This document shows positions 46,133 through 56,643 of a DNA stretch of 64,000 nt, piece after piece. The first letter of the stretch is position 1; each line of letters begins with the position of its first letter. The translations under genes were made by a program, and so were the position numbers. The notes below the pieces were generated by a model. The model saw only the letters and a list, made by a program, of their open reading frames with translations. It did not search any database and had not been told where the DNA came from. Where the stretch lies: the NCBI RefSeq assembly GCF_033126985.1, contig NZ_AP024714.1, positions 2,186,990 to 2,250,989 of the forward strand, read 5' to 3'. The stretch comes from Methylomarinovum caldicuralii. GTDB lineage: Bacteria; Pseudomonadota; Gammaproteobacteria; Methylococcales; Methylothermaceae.

Positions 46133-47292
46133 GCCCCGCCTCCGAACACCGCTTCCAGCGCCCCATCGATGGCCTGCGGCAGCGGCAGCGCCGGTTCCTG
46201 CTCCCGGGGCCAGGGATGGAGGGAGGAAAGAAAGCGGCGTTCGCCATTGCCGCCGTACATGCCCTCGAGGCGATTGAGGTAATCGGCCATGGCCGCCGCC
46301 GACTGGGCGATGGGATGCTGCTGCCGGGAGAGCCGCACCGGGTCGAGAAAGGCGTTGGCCAGGCTGCGGGGCTGGGCATCCCCTGCCTCCAGCAGCACAC
46401 ACTCGGCGTGGGCATAGGGGGCGGTGGCGCCCAGTTTGGCCCCCGGGGTCACCTGGGTGATGGCCTGGACCAGCCGCTCGAGCAGACGGCGGGCGTCGCT
46501 GTGATCCTGCCCACGCCATTCTTCCCGCTCGCAGCCGGTCAGATTGGAAACCAGCAGGGGTACGTCCACCGCGACATAGCCGTAAAAGATACCCGCCCCC
46601 AGCTCCATGTCGTTGGCGTGGGCGGCACCGGTTTCCTCGTCGCATGCCAGATCGTCCACCACGGTGAAGAAATCCACCTCGGTCTGGAGGGCGTGGGTGG
46701 TGAAGGCGTGGGCCACATGCACCGGGGCATCGACCCGAGCGAGCACGTCGGAGGTGACAAAACGCCCGAACAGGGCGCCCTCGAAACCGGCAGCCGGATC
46801 TTTCAGGCCCGCTTCACGCAGCAGGGCCTGGAAGTTCTTTTTTCCTTCCCTGATCTTCTGGTCGAGAAAGGCTTTGGGATCTTGCTGCGCTGCCGCCTCT
46901 TTCAGCAAGGCAAGCAGATACTCTGCCTCCGGCTGGCCGAACAGGACCGGCTGCTTCATTTCCAGGGTTTCCTTGTCGAGCGCGTCCTTCTCTCCCGCTG
47001 CGGTCAGAATTCCCTTGGCCAGATGCAGGATCAGTTCATGGGCCTGTTCCTCGTCCATCCCCGCCTCCATCAGCCTGGGTTTCAAAATCCGGCTGAAGAA
47101 ATGGCGGGAGCGGAACCCCCGGGGAAGATCGGTCTGCTTCAGGAGCCATTCGCGCCAGTGGCGCTTCTGGCACTGGCTGGAAACCCGCAACCGGGGGGCG
47201 CCGCCGAAGGGGATGCGCTTGGCGAGGCCGGCATCGTCACGGTTGAGCAGGCTGGCATGATAACTGGTGAGGTAATGGATCTGCAGAAACAT
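46129..47292 (-). CDS. cas7e: Cascade backbone subunit Cas7e (CasC/Cse4)
   Basis: A 387-residue Cas7e. ATG 47292 is preferred over the ATG at 47301 because GGAG is 10 bases away rather than 1, and family members begin FLQIHxLTSYHASLLNRDDA as here. Further motifs are GLAKRIPFGGAPRLRVSSQC and RVDAPVHVAHAFTTHALQTE. Six copies form the crRNA-binding backbone. Confidence 0.96.
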   Translation of the reverse strand: MFLQIHYLTSYHASLLNRDDAGLAKRIPFGGAPRLRVSSQCQKRHWREWLLKQTDLPRGFRSRHFFSRILKPRLMEAGMDEEQAHELILHLAKGILTAAGEKDALDKETLEMKQPVLFGQPEAEYLLALLKEAAAQQDPKAFLDQKIREGKKNFQALLREAGLKDPAAGFEGALFGRFVTSDVLARVDAPVHVAHAFTTHALQTEVDFFTVVDDLACDEETGAAHANDMELGAGIFYGYVAVDVPLLVSNLTGCEREEWRGQDHSDARRLLERLVQAITQVTPGAKLGATAPYAHAECVLLEAGDAQPRSLANAFLDPVRLSRQQHPIAQSAAAMADYLNRLEGMYGGNGERRFLSSLHPWPREQEPALPLPQAIDGALEAVFGGGA

Positions 47293-47318
47293 GGGGATCA
47301 TTCTCCTTCAGCGGTCTT

Positions 47319-47816
47319 TCAATGGTCGAGGGCAAGATAGAAATCCCTGGCGATGCGCCGGTGAACGGTCTCGCGCTTCTCGGCGTCGCGGGTCAGCAGC
47401 AGGCGGGCGCCGTCGCACCAGTCGCAGGGCAGGGTCTTGGAACCCAGGAAACGGGCGGCCCGCAACAGCAGCAGACGGCGGGTGTTGCCCTCCGAAGCCA
47501 GCAGCCGTTCCAGCCGCGCCTCGCTGTAGCCGGACTCGCCCAGCACCCGGCCCAGGGATTGCCTGGGCCGGTGGGCATGGGGCGCCATCAGGGCGATGCC
47601 GGCCACCAGGGTCTTCCAGTCTTCCAGATTCCGTTCCCAGTCCTCCGGCAGATGGCGCAGGGCGAAACGGTAAAAGGCCAGCGGCGGCGGATGACCCGGC
47701 GCCATCCGCCTCAGGGCGGCGCGCTCGCCGGTGTCGAACCGGTCACTGCCGATCACGCCGGCAATGTGGCCGATCACGCCGGGCAAAGAGGCTTCAATCG
47801 TGGGTTCCAGTTGCAC
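47319..47816 (-). CDS. casB: Cascade small subunit Cse2 (CasB)
   Basis: A 165-residue helical protein starting at GTG 47816, inside the end of cse1 (23-base overlap). It has GERAALRRMAPGHPPPLAFYRF and the Arg-rich C-terminal helices (RRLLLLRAARFLG, KRETVHRRIARDFYLAL) typical of Cse2. Two copies line the Cascade belly and stabilise the R-loop. Confidence 0.93.
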   Translation of the reverse strand: MQLEPTIEASLPGVIGHIAGVIGSDRFDTGERAALRRMAPGHPPPLAFYRFALRHLPEDWERNLEDWKTLVAGIALMAPHAHRPRQSLGRVLGESGYSEARLERLLASEGNTRRLLLLRAARFLGSKTLPCDWCDGARLLLTRDAEKRETVHRRIARDFYLALDH

Positions 47817-49356
47817 GGGTGTTCTCCTCCTTCAATTGCTGGAATGTCCTGAACAGGGCGCCGAAAAACGTATTTTCCGCCCGCACCAGGGACCGGTAAT
47901 GGCGCCCGTCGTGCTGGGGCATGGCCTGTTCCGCCTCGCGCAGCACGGTCAGGGCGTGATCACACAACCGCTTTACCCATTGGTTCAGGGCGGCTTCCGG
48001 TTGGTCCGGGTCGGGCACGTCCCAGAGCCAGGGGAAATAATCCCCGCTCCACAGGGCATCGAAGCGGCGCTGGCAGCGCAACCACCAGGCCGCGGCGGAA
48101 TCGCGGTCGAACTGCAGCTTCTCCGGCGCCCCTTCGATGAAGGCGAAGATTGCCGGTTTGAGCACTTGGCTTTGCATTTTGCCGGCATACTCGATGCCGG
48201 TACGGCTGAGGCGGGCCAGGGGATCGCGCCTTTCCCGGGGACCGAAAAGGCGCGGACGCACCTCGGCCGGGATCAGGATCCGGCGCTCGCGGAAACCGTC
48301 GGTGGTTCCCTGCCCCCGCACCAGCACCGACACCGACAGCCAGACCGGGCCTTTCCTGCCCGGCAACGGCCGCTGCAGGACGGTCAGCTCCAGATCATCC
48401 TCGAACACCAGCCGGCGCAGCAAGTCCGGTGTCAGTCCCTGGGGAGAAACGGTCAGCGCTTTGACACCCGCCTTGTCGTCGCTCAGATCAACCGGCAGCC
48501 AGGCATCGCCGACCACCCCTTTCAATTTCTCGGCGGCGATCCGGTTTTTTTCCGAAGGAACCGATTCGGCATGGATGATCGTATTCTCTTCCCCTCTCAG
48601 CCGCACCCGGCGGCAGATTTCGACATAGAAGGGATCGAGCCGGGACAGTTCGAGCATCTGCCGGCCATCCCAGGGTTCGAGCCAGACCAGCGCCAGCCCT
48701 TCGGGATCGTAGCCCCACTCCCCCTGCAGGACATTCGCACGATGCGCTTGCAGCCTGATGACGGCGTCCTGCCAGCGCCCGCCTGGAGTGTGCCGGTGCA
48801 CCAGTTCGACGATGGAGCGGTTTCCGAAACCACCGTTCATGCGGGAGATGCCCGGATTGCCCCGACCATAATAGCCGCTCATGGTCTGCAGGCTGACCAG
48901 GGCATAGATCCATTCATCCAACTGGGGGTGGGCGGCACGGGATTGCTTGAGATCATGATTCTTGGCTGTGGGCAGCAGATCCAGGGCATCGGGCGTGGAA
49001 GCAGCCGGTTTCAGACGGGCATGGTCGGCCTGGGGCAGAGGCGGCTGCATGAAGGCCGGCCGGGCGGGGTCGTCCACCACCAGACGCCAGGCATCCTCGT
49101 CTCCTTCCGCCAGCATCAAAAGCCCGCTGCGCCAGTAGGCTTCGTCCTGCACCGGGTCTTCATCCCCGCGCCGGGCCAAAATGGTGGCGGCAAGACAGCA
49201 GAGGAAAACATGGAAGGCATCCTCCTGATGGCGCTGGATGCCGGGGAGGTTCATCACCTCCTCCCGCCCCAGGGCGGCCAGCAGGGCGGGCAGGGACATT
49301 CGGGTCATTCCCTCGAAAGTCCGCACCCGCAGCAGGGGATCGTCGAGCAGATTCAC
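47794..49356 (-). CDS. casA: Cascade large subunit Cse1 (CasA/Cas8e)
   Basis: A 520-residue Cas8e with NLLDDPLLRVRTFEGMTRMS at the start, LPGIQRHQEDAFHVFLCCLA, and the loop region SGYYGRGNPGISRMNGGFGN that in E. coli contacts PAM and DNA. It recognises the PAM and recruits Cas3. It overlaps cas3 by 4 bases. Confidence 0.95.
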   Translation of the reverse strand: MNLLDDPLLRVRTFEGMTRMSLPALLAALGREEVMNLPGIQRHQEDAFHVFLCCLAATILARRGDEDPVQDEAYWRSGLLMLAEGDEDAWRLVVDDPARPAFMQPPLPQADHARLKPAASTPDALDLLPTAKNHDLKQSRAAHPQLDEWIYALVSLQTMSGYYGRGNPGISRMNGGFGNRSIVELVHRHTPGGRWQDAVIRLQAHRANVLQGEWGYDPEGLALVWLEPWDGRQMLELSRLDPFYVEICRRVRLRGEENTIIHAESVPSEKNRIAAEKLKGVVGDAWLPVDLSDDKAGVKALTVSPQGLTPDLLRRLVFEDDLELTVLQRPLPGRKGPVWLSVSVLVRGQGTTDGFRERRILIPAEVRPRLFGPRERRDPLARLSRTGIEYAGKMQSQVLKPAIFAFIEGAPEKLQFDRDSAAAWWLRCQRRFDALWSGDYFPWLWDVPDPDQPEAALNQWVKRLCDHALTVLREAEQAMPQHDGRHYRSLVRAENTFFGALFRTFQQLKEENTRATGTHD

Positions 49357-51983
49357 GTTTCTACCTCCAGTCCGAAGCGGGAATAAACATAGTGGCGGTC
49401 ATTCTTTAGCATAGATCGATCCCGGCAGCACAGGCGCACCCTTCCATCCCGGATCTCTTCCACGGTGACGATCTCATCCGGCTCCCCGGGCGCCATGTGG
49501 GCAGGAATCAGCACCTCGTCCACCGTCTGACCGAAAGGACTGGTGAAAGGCCGGTCAACGGGCAGCTGCCAGCTGCCGGCACCCAGGCGCACCGCCACTT
49601 TGCCACCGGATTCGTTGAACTGGAAGTCACCAAAAAGGCAATCGAACGGCACCGTCACCTGGCCGGCGGCGATGGCCTTGGCCAATTCCTCACCTTCGAT
49701 TGCCTGACCATGCCCCTGCCACTGATCTCCCTGCAACTGTGCCAGGGATCGGGGATTGGTGGCCTGCTCCACCAGCCGCCGGTTGTCCCGGGGGATTTCG
49801 ACCCGGGGCTGCCGCGCCAGGAAGCGGCGGGTCATCTCCAGGCTGCGCAGGTCCACATAGACGCTGCCGTGCCCCAGCCCCTTGTAGGCGGCGGCGACCC
49901 GGCCCTTTTCGTCCAGGGCTGCCTCCAGGGATTCCTCCGGCACCAGGATATGGCAGCGGGGATGGTCGAAACCGGTGGGCCGCAGGCGCGGATGGCGGTG
50001 CAGTCTGCCGACCCGCTGCAGCAGCACATCGGCGGGCGCCAGATCGGTCACCAGCCAGTCAGCGTCGATGTCGAGGCTCTGTTCCAGGGTCTGGGTACCG
50101 ATCAGCAGCACCGGACCGGCCTCCCCTTCCCTGCCGAAACGCCGGCTGACGGCGGCATCGAGCACCACTCGGTCGGCTGGGGCGAAACGGCCGTGATGGG
50201 GACAGACCACCCCGTGACAGCGAAACAGCCAGTCCGGTTCCAGCTGCGTCTCCAGGGCCCGGAGCAGGACGTTGGCCCGCGCCACGGTATTGAGCACCAC
50301 CAATACCCGGGCGCCGGCTCCCAGCGCCTTGCCGATCTCCGGCGCCAGCGCCTCCGGCTGGAAGGCCAGCGGGACTTCGGTGAAAACGACCGCTTTGCCC
50401 GCCTCGCTGGATTCGGCCGGATGCATGGTGCCGTCCGCCAGTGTCAGTGCCGGATAGGGCTGAGCCTGGGCGACGTCAGGTTCCGGCGGTTCGGCCTTCC
50501 TGCCTGGCCTGCCTGCCGCCACCGCCAGATAACGCGCCCGGGCCGAGGCACCCAGGGTGGCGGAGAGCAGCATCGCGTGGCCACCGATGCGAAGGTGGTG
50601 GTCGAGCAGATGCTCCAGCAGGCGGCCCATGTAGATGTCGGAGGCATGGACCTCGTCCACCACCAGCAGGCTGCGGTCGAGGCAGGCCGAGCGCAGGTGG
50701 GCATGGGACGTCTGGACCACGGAAAGCAAAGCCTGGTCGATGGTGCCCACCGCCACCATGGCGGCGAGAAAACGTTTGGGATGCTCCGCCGCCCACAGGT
50801 GTTCCCAATGGCGGAGTTTGGGGTCATCCTGCCACAGATTGGCCGTCTGTTCGTCGGGCAGTACCTGTGCAGGCGCCGCTCCGTCCACCCGGGCGTAGCC
50901 GGGAACTGCCAGGAGCGTCACCGGCCGTCGCTCCGGATCGGGAAACCAGCGTTGCAGGGTGTGCCAGACCCGCAGGTAAAGCTCACGGGCGGCCACCCGG
51001 GTCGGCAGGGCGAAATAGAGGCTGTCCACCTTGCCGGCCGCGAACAGCTTGAAGAACCAGTCGAGGGCCGCCTCGGTCTTGCCGGAACCGGTCTCCGACT
51101 CTGCGATGACCAGGCGGTTGTTCCGTTCCTCCGGATCCAGCCCATCGATGAGCGCCTGCAGGGGACGGGGCGGGAAACCGAAACGCGCCTGGAACGAAGT
51201 AGGACCACGGGCGAGCACCGGGCGCAGGGTGGAGACGTCCAGCCCCACCGCCCGCAGCAGTTTGGGGACCACCGTTTCATCCGCATGCCAGCGTTGCGCC
51301 ACTTTGGTGTGGACGATGGGGAACCAGCTGGGATGGGAACCGAGCCAGTCGGCCAGCATCACCAGGCCGGCAAACAGATGGTGGAAGCGGTCCTGTGACG
51401 GCAACGGCAGGCGGCCGGCCTCAAACGCCTCCGGGAAGACACGCCGGCACCAGGTCATGATGTCGGCGACCGCCCGCATGGGATCCCGACCTTCCCTGGG
51501 CTGCCAGAACCTGTCCGCCAACGCCAGAAAGCCGGTCTTTTCCCCCTTGAAACACAAGGGTCTGCCGTGATGGGACCAGCTGGCCAGCAGCAGACTTTCC
51601 AGCACGATACCCTCCTCGACCCAGCCAAGCAGGACATCCGCCTCTATTGCTTCGGCAAAGCGTTCGTTCAGCACTTCGTCCTCGAACAGGATCTCCAGCT
51701 CGCGGATATGACCGGCTTGGGGTGCCTTGGGATCGAACACCTTGAATTGGAAGCCCAGATTGGCCTTGCCCACGTCGTGCAGGGCCGCCAGCACTGCCAG
51801 CCGGTCCAGTTCGACCTCGGTCAGAGGCCGGCCTGCCGCATGTTCCAGCGCACGGCGGACTCCCGGCAACGCCACCAGATGGCGAAAGACAATTGCAACA
51901 TCAATGCAGTGAGCCGTAAGCGGCAAACAGCTTGGGCCATTGGGGTCGTATTTTCCCCAAAAGACACACTCGGAAGACCGCAT
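49353..51983 (-). CDS. cas3: CRISPR-associated helicase-nuclease Cas3
   Basis: The 876-residue effector that unwinds and degrades target DNA. The HD nuclease is N-terminal (LTAHCIDVAIVFRHL, ALHDVGKANLGFQFK and WSHHGRP). The SF2 helicase follows with Walker A AESETGSGKTEAALDW, DEVH in LLVVDEVHASDIYMG, SATLGASARARYLA, and motif VI LQRVGRLHRHPR. ATG 51983 is chosen because GGAG stands 9 bases before it; a GTG five codons earlier is weaker. It is the first gene of the cas operon. The 46 bases to the ppsA stop contain a weak 5-bp stem followed by TTTT, possibly a partial ppsA terminator. Confidence 0.96.
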   Translation of the reverse strand: MRSSECVFWGKYDPNGPSCLPLTAHCIDVAIVFRHLVALPGVRRALEHAAGRPLTEVELDRLAVLAALHDVGKANLGFQFKVFDPKAPQAGHIRELEILFEDEVLNERFAEAIEADVLLGWVEEGIVLESLLLASWSHHGRPLCFKGEKTGFLALADRFWQPREGRDPMRAVADIMTWCRRVFPEAFEAGRLPLPSQDRFHHLFAGLVMLADWLGSHPSWFPIVHTKVAQRWHADETVVPKLLRAVGLDVSTLRPVLARGPTSFQARFGFPPRPLQALIDGLDPEERNNRLVIAESETGSGKTEAALDWFFKLFAAGKVDSLYFALPTRVAARELYLRVWHTLQRWFPDPERRPVTLLAVPGYARVDGAAPAQVLPDEQTANLWQDDPKLRHWEHLWAAEHPKRFLAAMVAVGTIDQALLSVVQTSHAHLRSACLDRSLLVVDEVHASDIYMGRLLEHLLDHHLRIGGHAMLLSATLGASARARYLAVAAGRPGRKAEPPEPDVAQAQPYPALTLADGTMHPAESSEAGKAVVFTEVPLAFQPEALAPEIGKALGAGARVLVVLNTVARANVLLRALETQLEPDWLFRCHGVVCPHHGRFAPADRVVLDAAVSRRFGREGEAGPVLLIGTQTLEQSLDIDADWLVTDLAPADVLLQRVGRLHRHPRLRPTGFDHPRCHILVPEESLEAALDEKGRVAAAYKGLGHGSVYVDLRSLEMTRRFLARQPRVEIPRDNRRLVEQATNPRSLAQLQGDQWQGHGQAIEGEELAKAIAAGQVTVPFDCLFGDFQFNESGGKVAVRLGAGSWQLPVDRPFTSPFGQTVDEVLIPAHMAPGEPDEIVTVEEIRDGRVRLCCRDRSMLKNDRHYVYSRFGLEVET

Positions 51984-52029
51984 GATCGATATCTCCACAA
52001 GAAAACTTCACCGCTCTTGGCAGCGGGGT

Positions 52030-54438
52030 TCAGGAGCCCGAGTCCGGATGGCCTGTCAACCGCCTCTCCACCTCCACCACCCGCCGCAAGGTGCGCAGCA
52101 GCGAATCGGGGTTGAGGCTCATGGCGTCGATGCCGCATTCCACCAGAAATTCGGCCATCTCCGGATAGTCGGAGGGGGCCTGGCCGCAGATGCCGGAATG
52201 GACGCCATTGCGGCGGCAACCCTCGATAGCCAGCCGGATCATGGCCTTGACCCCTTCGTCGCGTTCGTCGTAGTCGAAGGCCACCAGCTCCGAGTCCCGG
52301 TCCACCCCCAGGGTCAGCTGGGTGAGGTCGTTGGAGCCGATGGAGAAGCCGTCAAAGTGCTTGGCGAACCGGTCGATCAGAACCACGTTGTTGGGGATCT
52401 CGCACATGCAGTAGATCTTCAGGCCGTCGCCGCCGCGCTTGAGACCCAGTTCGGCCATCTTCGCCAGCACCCGCTCGGCCTCGTCCACCCGGCGCACGAA
52501 GGGCAGCATCAGGATCACGTTCTTCAGCCCCATCACCTCGCGCACCCGCTTCATGGCGGCGCACTCCAGGGCAAACCCCTCGGCATAGGCCGGATGGGCG
52601 TAACGGGCGGCACCGCGGAAGCCGAGCATGGGGTTGGCCTCCACCGGCTCGAACCAGCGCCCGCCCAGCAGCGAGGCGTATTCGTTGGTCTTGAAGTCGG
52701 ACATCCGCACCACCACCGGCCTGGGCCAGAAGGCGGCGGCGATGGTGCCGACCCCTTCGGCCAGGGTGCGGACGAAGAATTCCCTGGGATCGTCGTAGCC
52801 GCGGGTGAGCTTCTCAATGGCCTTGCGTTCGCCTTGGTCCTCGACCTTTTCCGGATGCACCAGGGCCATGGGATGGACCTTGATGTACTCGTTGATGATG
52901 AACTCCATCCGCGCCAGTCCCACCCCCTCGGCGGGCAGGAACGAGGTCTGGAAGGCGATCTCGGGATTGCCCAGGTTGACCATGAGCTCGGTCTTCGGCT
53001 TGGGCAGTTGGGACAGGTCGATCTTCTCCACCTCGAAGGGGATCTCCCCCTCATAGACCCGGCCCACGTCGCCCTCGGCACAGGAGACGGTGACAGTCTG
53101 GCCGTCCTCGAGCACTTCGGTGGCGTTGCCGGTGCCCACCACGGCTGGGATGCCCAGTTCGCGGGCGATAATTGCGGCATGGCATGTACGGCCCCCCCGA
53201 TTGGTGACGATCGCCGCCGCCGTCTTCATCACCGGCTCCCAGTCCGGAGTGGTCATGTCGGCCACCAGCACCTCGCCGGGGCGGAACCGGGACAGATGTT
53301 CCACGTCGGGAATCACCCGCGCGGCGCCGGCGGCGATCCTGGTGCCCACGGCACGGCCCTCCGCCAGCACCCGACCAGTGCCGGTAAGACGGTATTCCTC
53401 CAGCACTGCGTAGTTCTTCTGGGAGGCGACGGTTTCCGGGCGCGCCTGGACCAGGTAGAGCTGGCCGTCGGGGCCGTCCTTGGCCCACTCCATGTCCATG
53501 GGGCGGCCATAGTGGTCCTCCACCTTGATGGCGTAGTCGGCCAGCACCAGCACATCGTCGTCGGAAATGCAGAAGCGCTGCTGGTCGGCCTTGGGGGTGG
53601 GGACGATGCGGGTGGTCTGGCGGTCGCCGCCGACGGCCAGCACCATCTTGATCTTCTTGGCCCCCAGACGCCGCCGCAGCACCGCCCGGTACCCTTCCCG
53701 GAAGGTGGGCTTGAAGACGTAGAACTCGTCCGGATCCACCGCCCCCTGCACCACCGTCTCTCCCAGGCCGTAGGCGGCGGTGATGAACACCGCCTCCCTG
53801 AAACCGGTCTCGGTGTCGATGGAGAACATAACCCCGCTGGCGGCCAGATCGGAGCGCACCATCTTCTGCACCCCCACCGAGAGATACACCTTGAAGTGAT
53901 CGAAGCCCTGGTCGATGCGGTAGTGGATGGCGCGGTTGGTGAACAGGCTGGCGAAGCAGCGCCGCACCGCCTCGATCAGGGCTTCGTCGCCGCGGATGTT
54001 GAGATAGGTTTCCTGCTGGCCGGCGAAGCTGGCGGTGGGCAGATCCTCGGCGGTGGCCGAGGAACGCACCGCCACGCTCAGATCCCCGTCGCCGTATTCC
54101 CGGGCCAGGCGGTGATAGGCATCGAGGATCTCGGCGCGCAGATCCTCGGGGATGCCGGCCTCGTACACGATGCGCCGGGCTTCGGCCCCCCGGCGGCGCA
54201 GGTCCTCGACGTCGTCGGGGTCGAGATCGTCGAGCACTTCATGGAGCTTCTCCCAGGCCCCGGCCTGGTCGAGCACATATTTGTAGCCTTGGGCGGTGAT
54301 GGCGAAGCCGTTGGGCACCCGGATGCCCTGGGAGGTGAGAGCGCGGTACATCTCCCCAAGAGAGGCGTTTTTGCCGCCCACCAGGGGGACGTCGTCGATG
54401 CCCAGTTCCTCGAAAAAGCGGATGAAGCGGTAGGTCAT
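52030..54438 (-). CDS. ppsA: Phosphoenolpyruvate synthase
   Basis: Makes phosphoenolpyruvate from pyruvate and ATP, giving AMP and phosphate, for gluconeogenesis. 802 residues: N-terminal ATP-binding domain (VGGKNASLGEMYRAL, VRSSATAEDLPTASFAGQQE), central phosphohistidine domain with GGRTCHAAIIARELGIPAV, and a PEP/pyruvate barrel (GSNDLTQLTLGVDRDS, SICGQAP-like GICGQAPSD). Full length with all motifs. Confidence 0.97.
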   Translation of the reverse strand: MTYRFIRFFEELGIDDVPLVGGKNASLGEMYRALTSQGIRVPNGFAITAQGYKYVLDQAGAWEKLHEVLDDLDPDDVEDLRRRGAEARRIVYEAGIPEDLRAEILDAYHRLAREYGDGDLSVAVRSSATAEDLPTASFAGQQETYLNIRGDEALIEAVRRCFASLFTNRAIHYRIDQGFDHFKVYLSVGVQKMVRSDLAASGVMFSIDTETGFREAVFITAAYGLGETVVQGAVDPDEFYVFKPTFREGYRAVLRRRLGAKKIKMVLAVGGDRQTTRIVPTPKADQQRFCISDDDVLVLADYAIKVEDHYGRPMDMEWAKDGPDGQLYLVQARPETVASQKNYAVLEEYRLTGTGRVLAEGRAVGTRIAAGAARVIPDVEHLSRFRPGEVLVADMTTPDWEPVMKTAAAIVTNRGGRTCHAAIIARELGIPAVVGTGNATEVLEDGQTVTVSCAEGDVGRVYEGEIPFEVEKIDLSQLPKPKTELMVNLGNPEIAFQTSFLPAEGVGLARMEFIINEYIKVHPMALVHPEKVEDQGERKAIEKLTRGYDDPREFFVRTLAEGVGTIAAAFWPRPVVVRMSDFKTNEYASLLGGRWFEPVEANPMLGFRGAARYAHPAYAEGFALECAAMKRVREVMGLKNVILMLPFVRRVDEAERVLAKMAELGLKRGGDGLKIYCMCEIPNNVVLIDRFAKHFDGFSIGSNDLTQLTLGVDRDSELVAFDYDERDEGVKAMIRLAIEGCRRNGVHSGICGQAPSDYPEMAEFLVECGIDAMSLNPDSLLRTLRRVVEVERRLTGHPDSGS

Positions 54439-54488
54439 GGCGGTCTCCTGATGTTGAGATGTCTCGTCAGGATAGACCAGCCCCCTTT

Positions 54489-56537
54489 TTAATCACAAGT
54501 TGCGAACTTACCCCGCTGACGCAGCAACTTCTCGAATTCGGCGGCCGGCTGCGGGCGGCTGAAATGAAACCCCTGGACGCTGTCACACCCCAGGCGGCAG
54601 AGAAACTGCAGCTGGGCCTCGGTTTCCACTCCCTCGGCCACTACCTGCAGGCCGAACACCTGCCCCAGCTCGATCACCGCCTTGACGATGGCCTCGTCGT
54701 TGGGGTCGCCGGGCACGTCGCGCACGAAGCTGCGGTCCACCTTGAGCATGGAAACCGGCAGCTGCTTGAGATAGGCCAGGCTGGAGTAGCCGGTCCCGAA
54801 ATCGTCGATGGCGAAGTTCACCCCGCGGCTCCGGAGCCCTTGCAGGGTCGCCATGATTTCGTCGGTGTGTTGCAGCAAGACCGATTCGGTCAATTCCAGC
54901 TCCAGCCAGCGGGGATCGATCCCGGTGTCGTCCAGCACCCGAACGACACGGTCGCGGAAATCCGGGCGGCGGAAATCCCTCGCCGACAGGTTGACCGCCA
55001 CCGGAATCTCCCCCACTCCCCGGCGCTGCCATTCAAGGTTCTGGCGACAGACCTCCTCCAGCACCCACTGGTCGATGGGGACGATCAGGCCGCTTTCCTC
55101 CGCCACCGGAATAAAGTCGCCCGGCCCGATCCAGCCCTCCTCCGGGTGGCGCCAGCGCAGCAACGCCTCGGCGCCGCAGATGCAGCCGTCGGCGAGGCGG
55201 ACCCGGGGTTGGTACCAGAGCTCGAACTCCCCCTGTTCCAGCGCCTGACGCAGGCGGTTTTCCAGCCGCAGGCGGGCCCGCACCCGCTCGTTCATCGCCG
55301 GGGTGAAGAAGCGATAGGTGTCACGCCCGGCTTCCTTGGCATGGTACATGGCGACGTCGGCGTGCTTGAGCAGGGTGTCGATGTCCTCGCCGTCATCCGG
55401 ATACAATGCCACACCGATGCTGAAGGAAGCCCGCACCTGCTGGCCCTGCAGCGCGATGGGAGCGGCCAGGGCGGTCTGGATCTTTTTGATGACCGAAACG
55501 ATGCGATCCGCCTGGCGGACATGGGGCAGGATAATGGCGAACTCGTCGCCCCCCTGGCGGCTGACCGTGTCGCCTTCCCGCAGACAGCCCCGCAGACGGC
55601 GGGCGATCTCCTGCAGGAAGCGGTCGCCGACTCCGTGACCGAGGGAATCGTTGACGTGCTTGAAATTGTCCAGATCCAGATAGAGCAGCGCCACCTGCCA
55701 GCCTTCCCGGTGGGCCTCGCTGATCGCCTGCTGCAGCCGGTCGCGGAGCAGCACCCGGTTGGGCAGCAGGGTCAGAGGGTCGTGATAGGCGAGGAATGCG
55801 ACCTGGGCGTAGGCGTCCTTCAGGGTGCTGATGTCGGTGAAGATGCCAACGAAGTTCTGAGTCCGGCCCTGTTCGTCGCGGATCACGCTGATCGACAGCC
55901 ATTCGTGGAATTCCCGCCCGTCCTTGCGGCGATTGACGATCTCCCCTTCCCAATGACCGCTGGTCTTGAGCGCCTGCCACATCTGGCGGTAAAAGGCACG
56001 ATCGTGGCGGCCCGAGGACAGGAACCGGGGATTGCGTCCCAGCACCTCTTCGGCGCTGTAGCCGGTGATGCGGGTGAAGGCCGGATTGACGGCGACGATG
56101 CGGTTGTCGCGGTCGGTGATCAGGATCGCCTCGTTGCTGTGTTCGAACAGCTCGCCGTAAAGCCGCAGCTTGTTTTCCCGTTCCCGGGCCGTGGACAGAT
56201 CCACCGCCTGGATCACGAAATGCGAGACGCTGCCGTCAGGGTTACGCACCACCGCCACCGTTACCTGGGCCTCGATCAGATGCCCCTGCTTGTGGCGGTA
56301 GCGCTTTTCGTAGATCGCCGTGTCCATCTCCCCCCTGTGGACTGCATCCAGGAACCGGCGTGTGATGGGCCGGTCCTCCTCCGGGGTGACGTCGTAGACG
56401 TCCATCTGCAGCAATTCGCGCTCCTCGTAGCCCAGCATCCGGCAATAGGCGGGATTGGCCGCCAGCCAGCGCCCTTCGGGTGATCCCAAAGCGAGGCCGT
56501 GGGGGGCGTGTGCGAAAATCCAGTTCACCTCTTTCAT
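54489..56537 (-). CDS. PAS-PAS-GGDEF-EAL cyclic-di-GMP protein
   Basis: About 682 residues from ATG 56537. Two PAS domains (about 1-125 and 130-245; for example [20 protein letters not shown]) precede a GGDEF domain with the intact site RQGGDEFAI and an inhibitory RxxD site (REGD) five residues before it. A C-terminal EAL domain keeps [25 protein letters not shown] and AEGVETEAQ. Both synthesis and breakdown of c-di-GMP therefore look possible. No membrane segment is present with this start; a longer frame from 56663 has a poor start and overlaps the promoter region of the divergent gene. Confidence 0.9.
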   Translation of the reverse strand: MKEVNWIFAHAPHGLALGSPEGRWLAANPAYCRMLGYEERELLQMDVYDVTPEEDRPITRRFLDAVHRGEMDTAIYEKRYRHKQGHLIEAQVTVAVVRNPDGSVSHFVIQAVDLSTARERENKLRLYGELFEHSNEAILITDRDNRIVAVNPAFTRITGYSAEEVLGRNPRFLSSGRHDRAFYRQMWQALKTSGHWEGEIVNRRKDGREFHEWLSISVIRDEQGRTQNFVGIFTDISTLKDAYAQVAFLAYHDPLTLLPNRVLLRDRLQQAISEAHREGWQVALLYLDLDNFKHVNDSLGHGVGDRFLQEIARRLRGCLREGDTVSRQGGDEFAIILPHVRQADRIVSVIKKIQTALAAPIALQGQQVRASFSIGVALYPDDGEDIDTLLKHADVAMYHAKEAGRDTYRFFTPAMNERVRARLRLENRLRQALEQGEFELWYQPRVRLADGCICGAEALLRWRHPEEGWIGPGDFIPVAEESGLIVPIDQWVLEEVCRQNLEWQRRGVGEIPVAVNLSARDFRRPDFRDRVVRVLDDTGIDPRWLELELTESVLLQHTDEIMATLQGLRSRGVNFAIDDFGTGYSSLAYLKQLPVSMLKVDRSFVRDVPGDPNDEAIVKAVIELGQVFGLQVVAEGVETEAQLQFLCRLGCDSVQGFHFSRPQPAAEFEKLLRQRGKFATCD

Positions 56538-56643
56538 CGGAACTTGCGCCTTGTCATGTGCGTCCCCAAAAACAAAACAGACCGTGATGTGTCGGCGGTA
56601 TGATTGTAGCCAGATCAGAAAGCGCGTCAGGATATTTTTCCCT

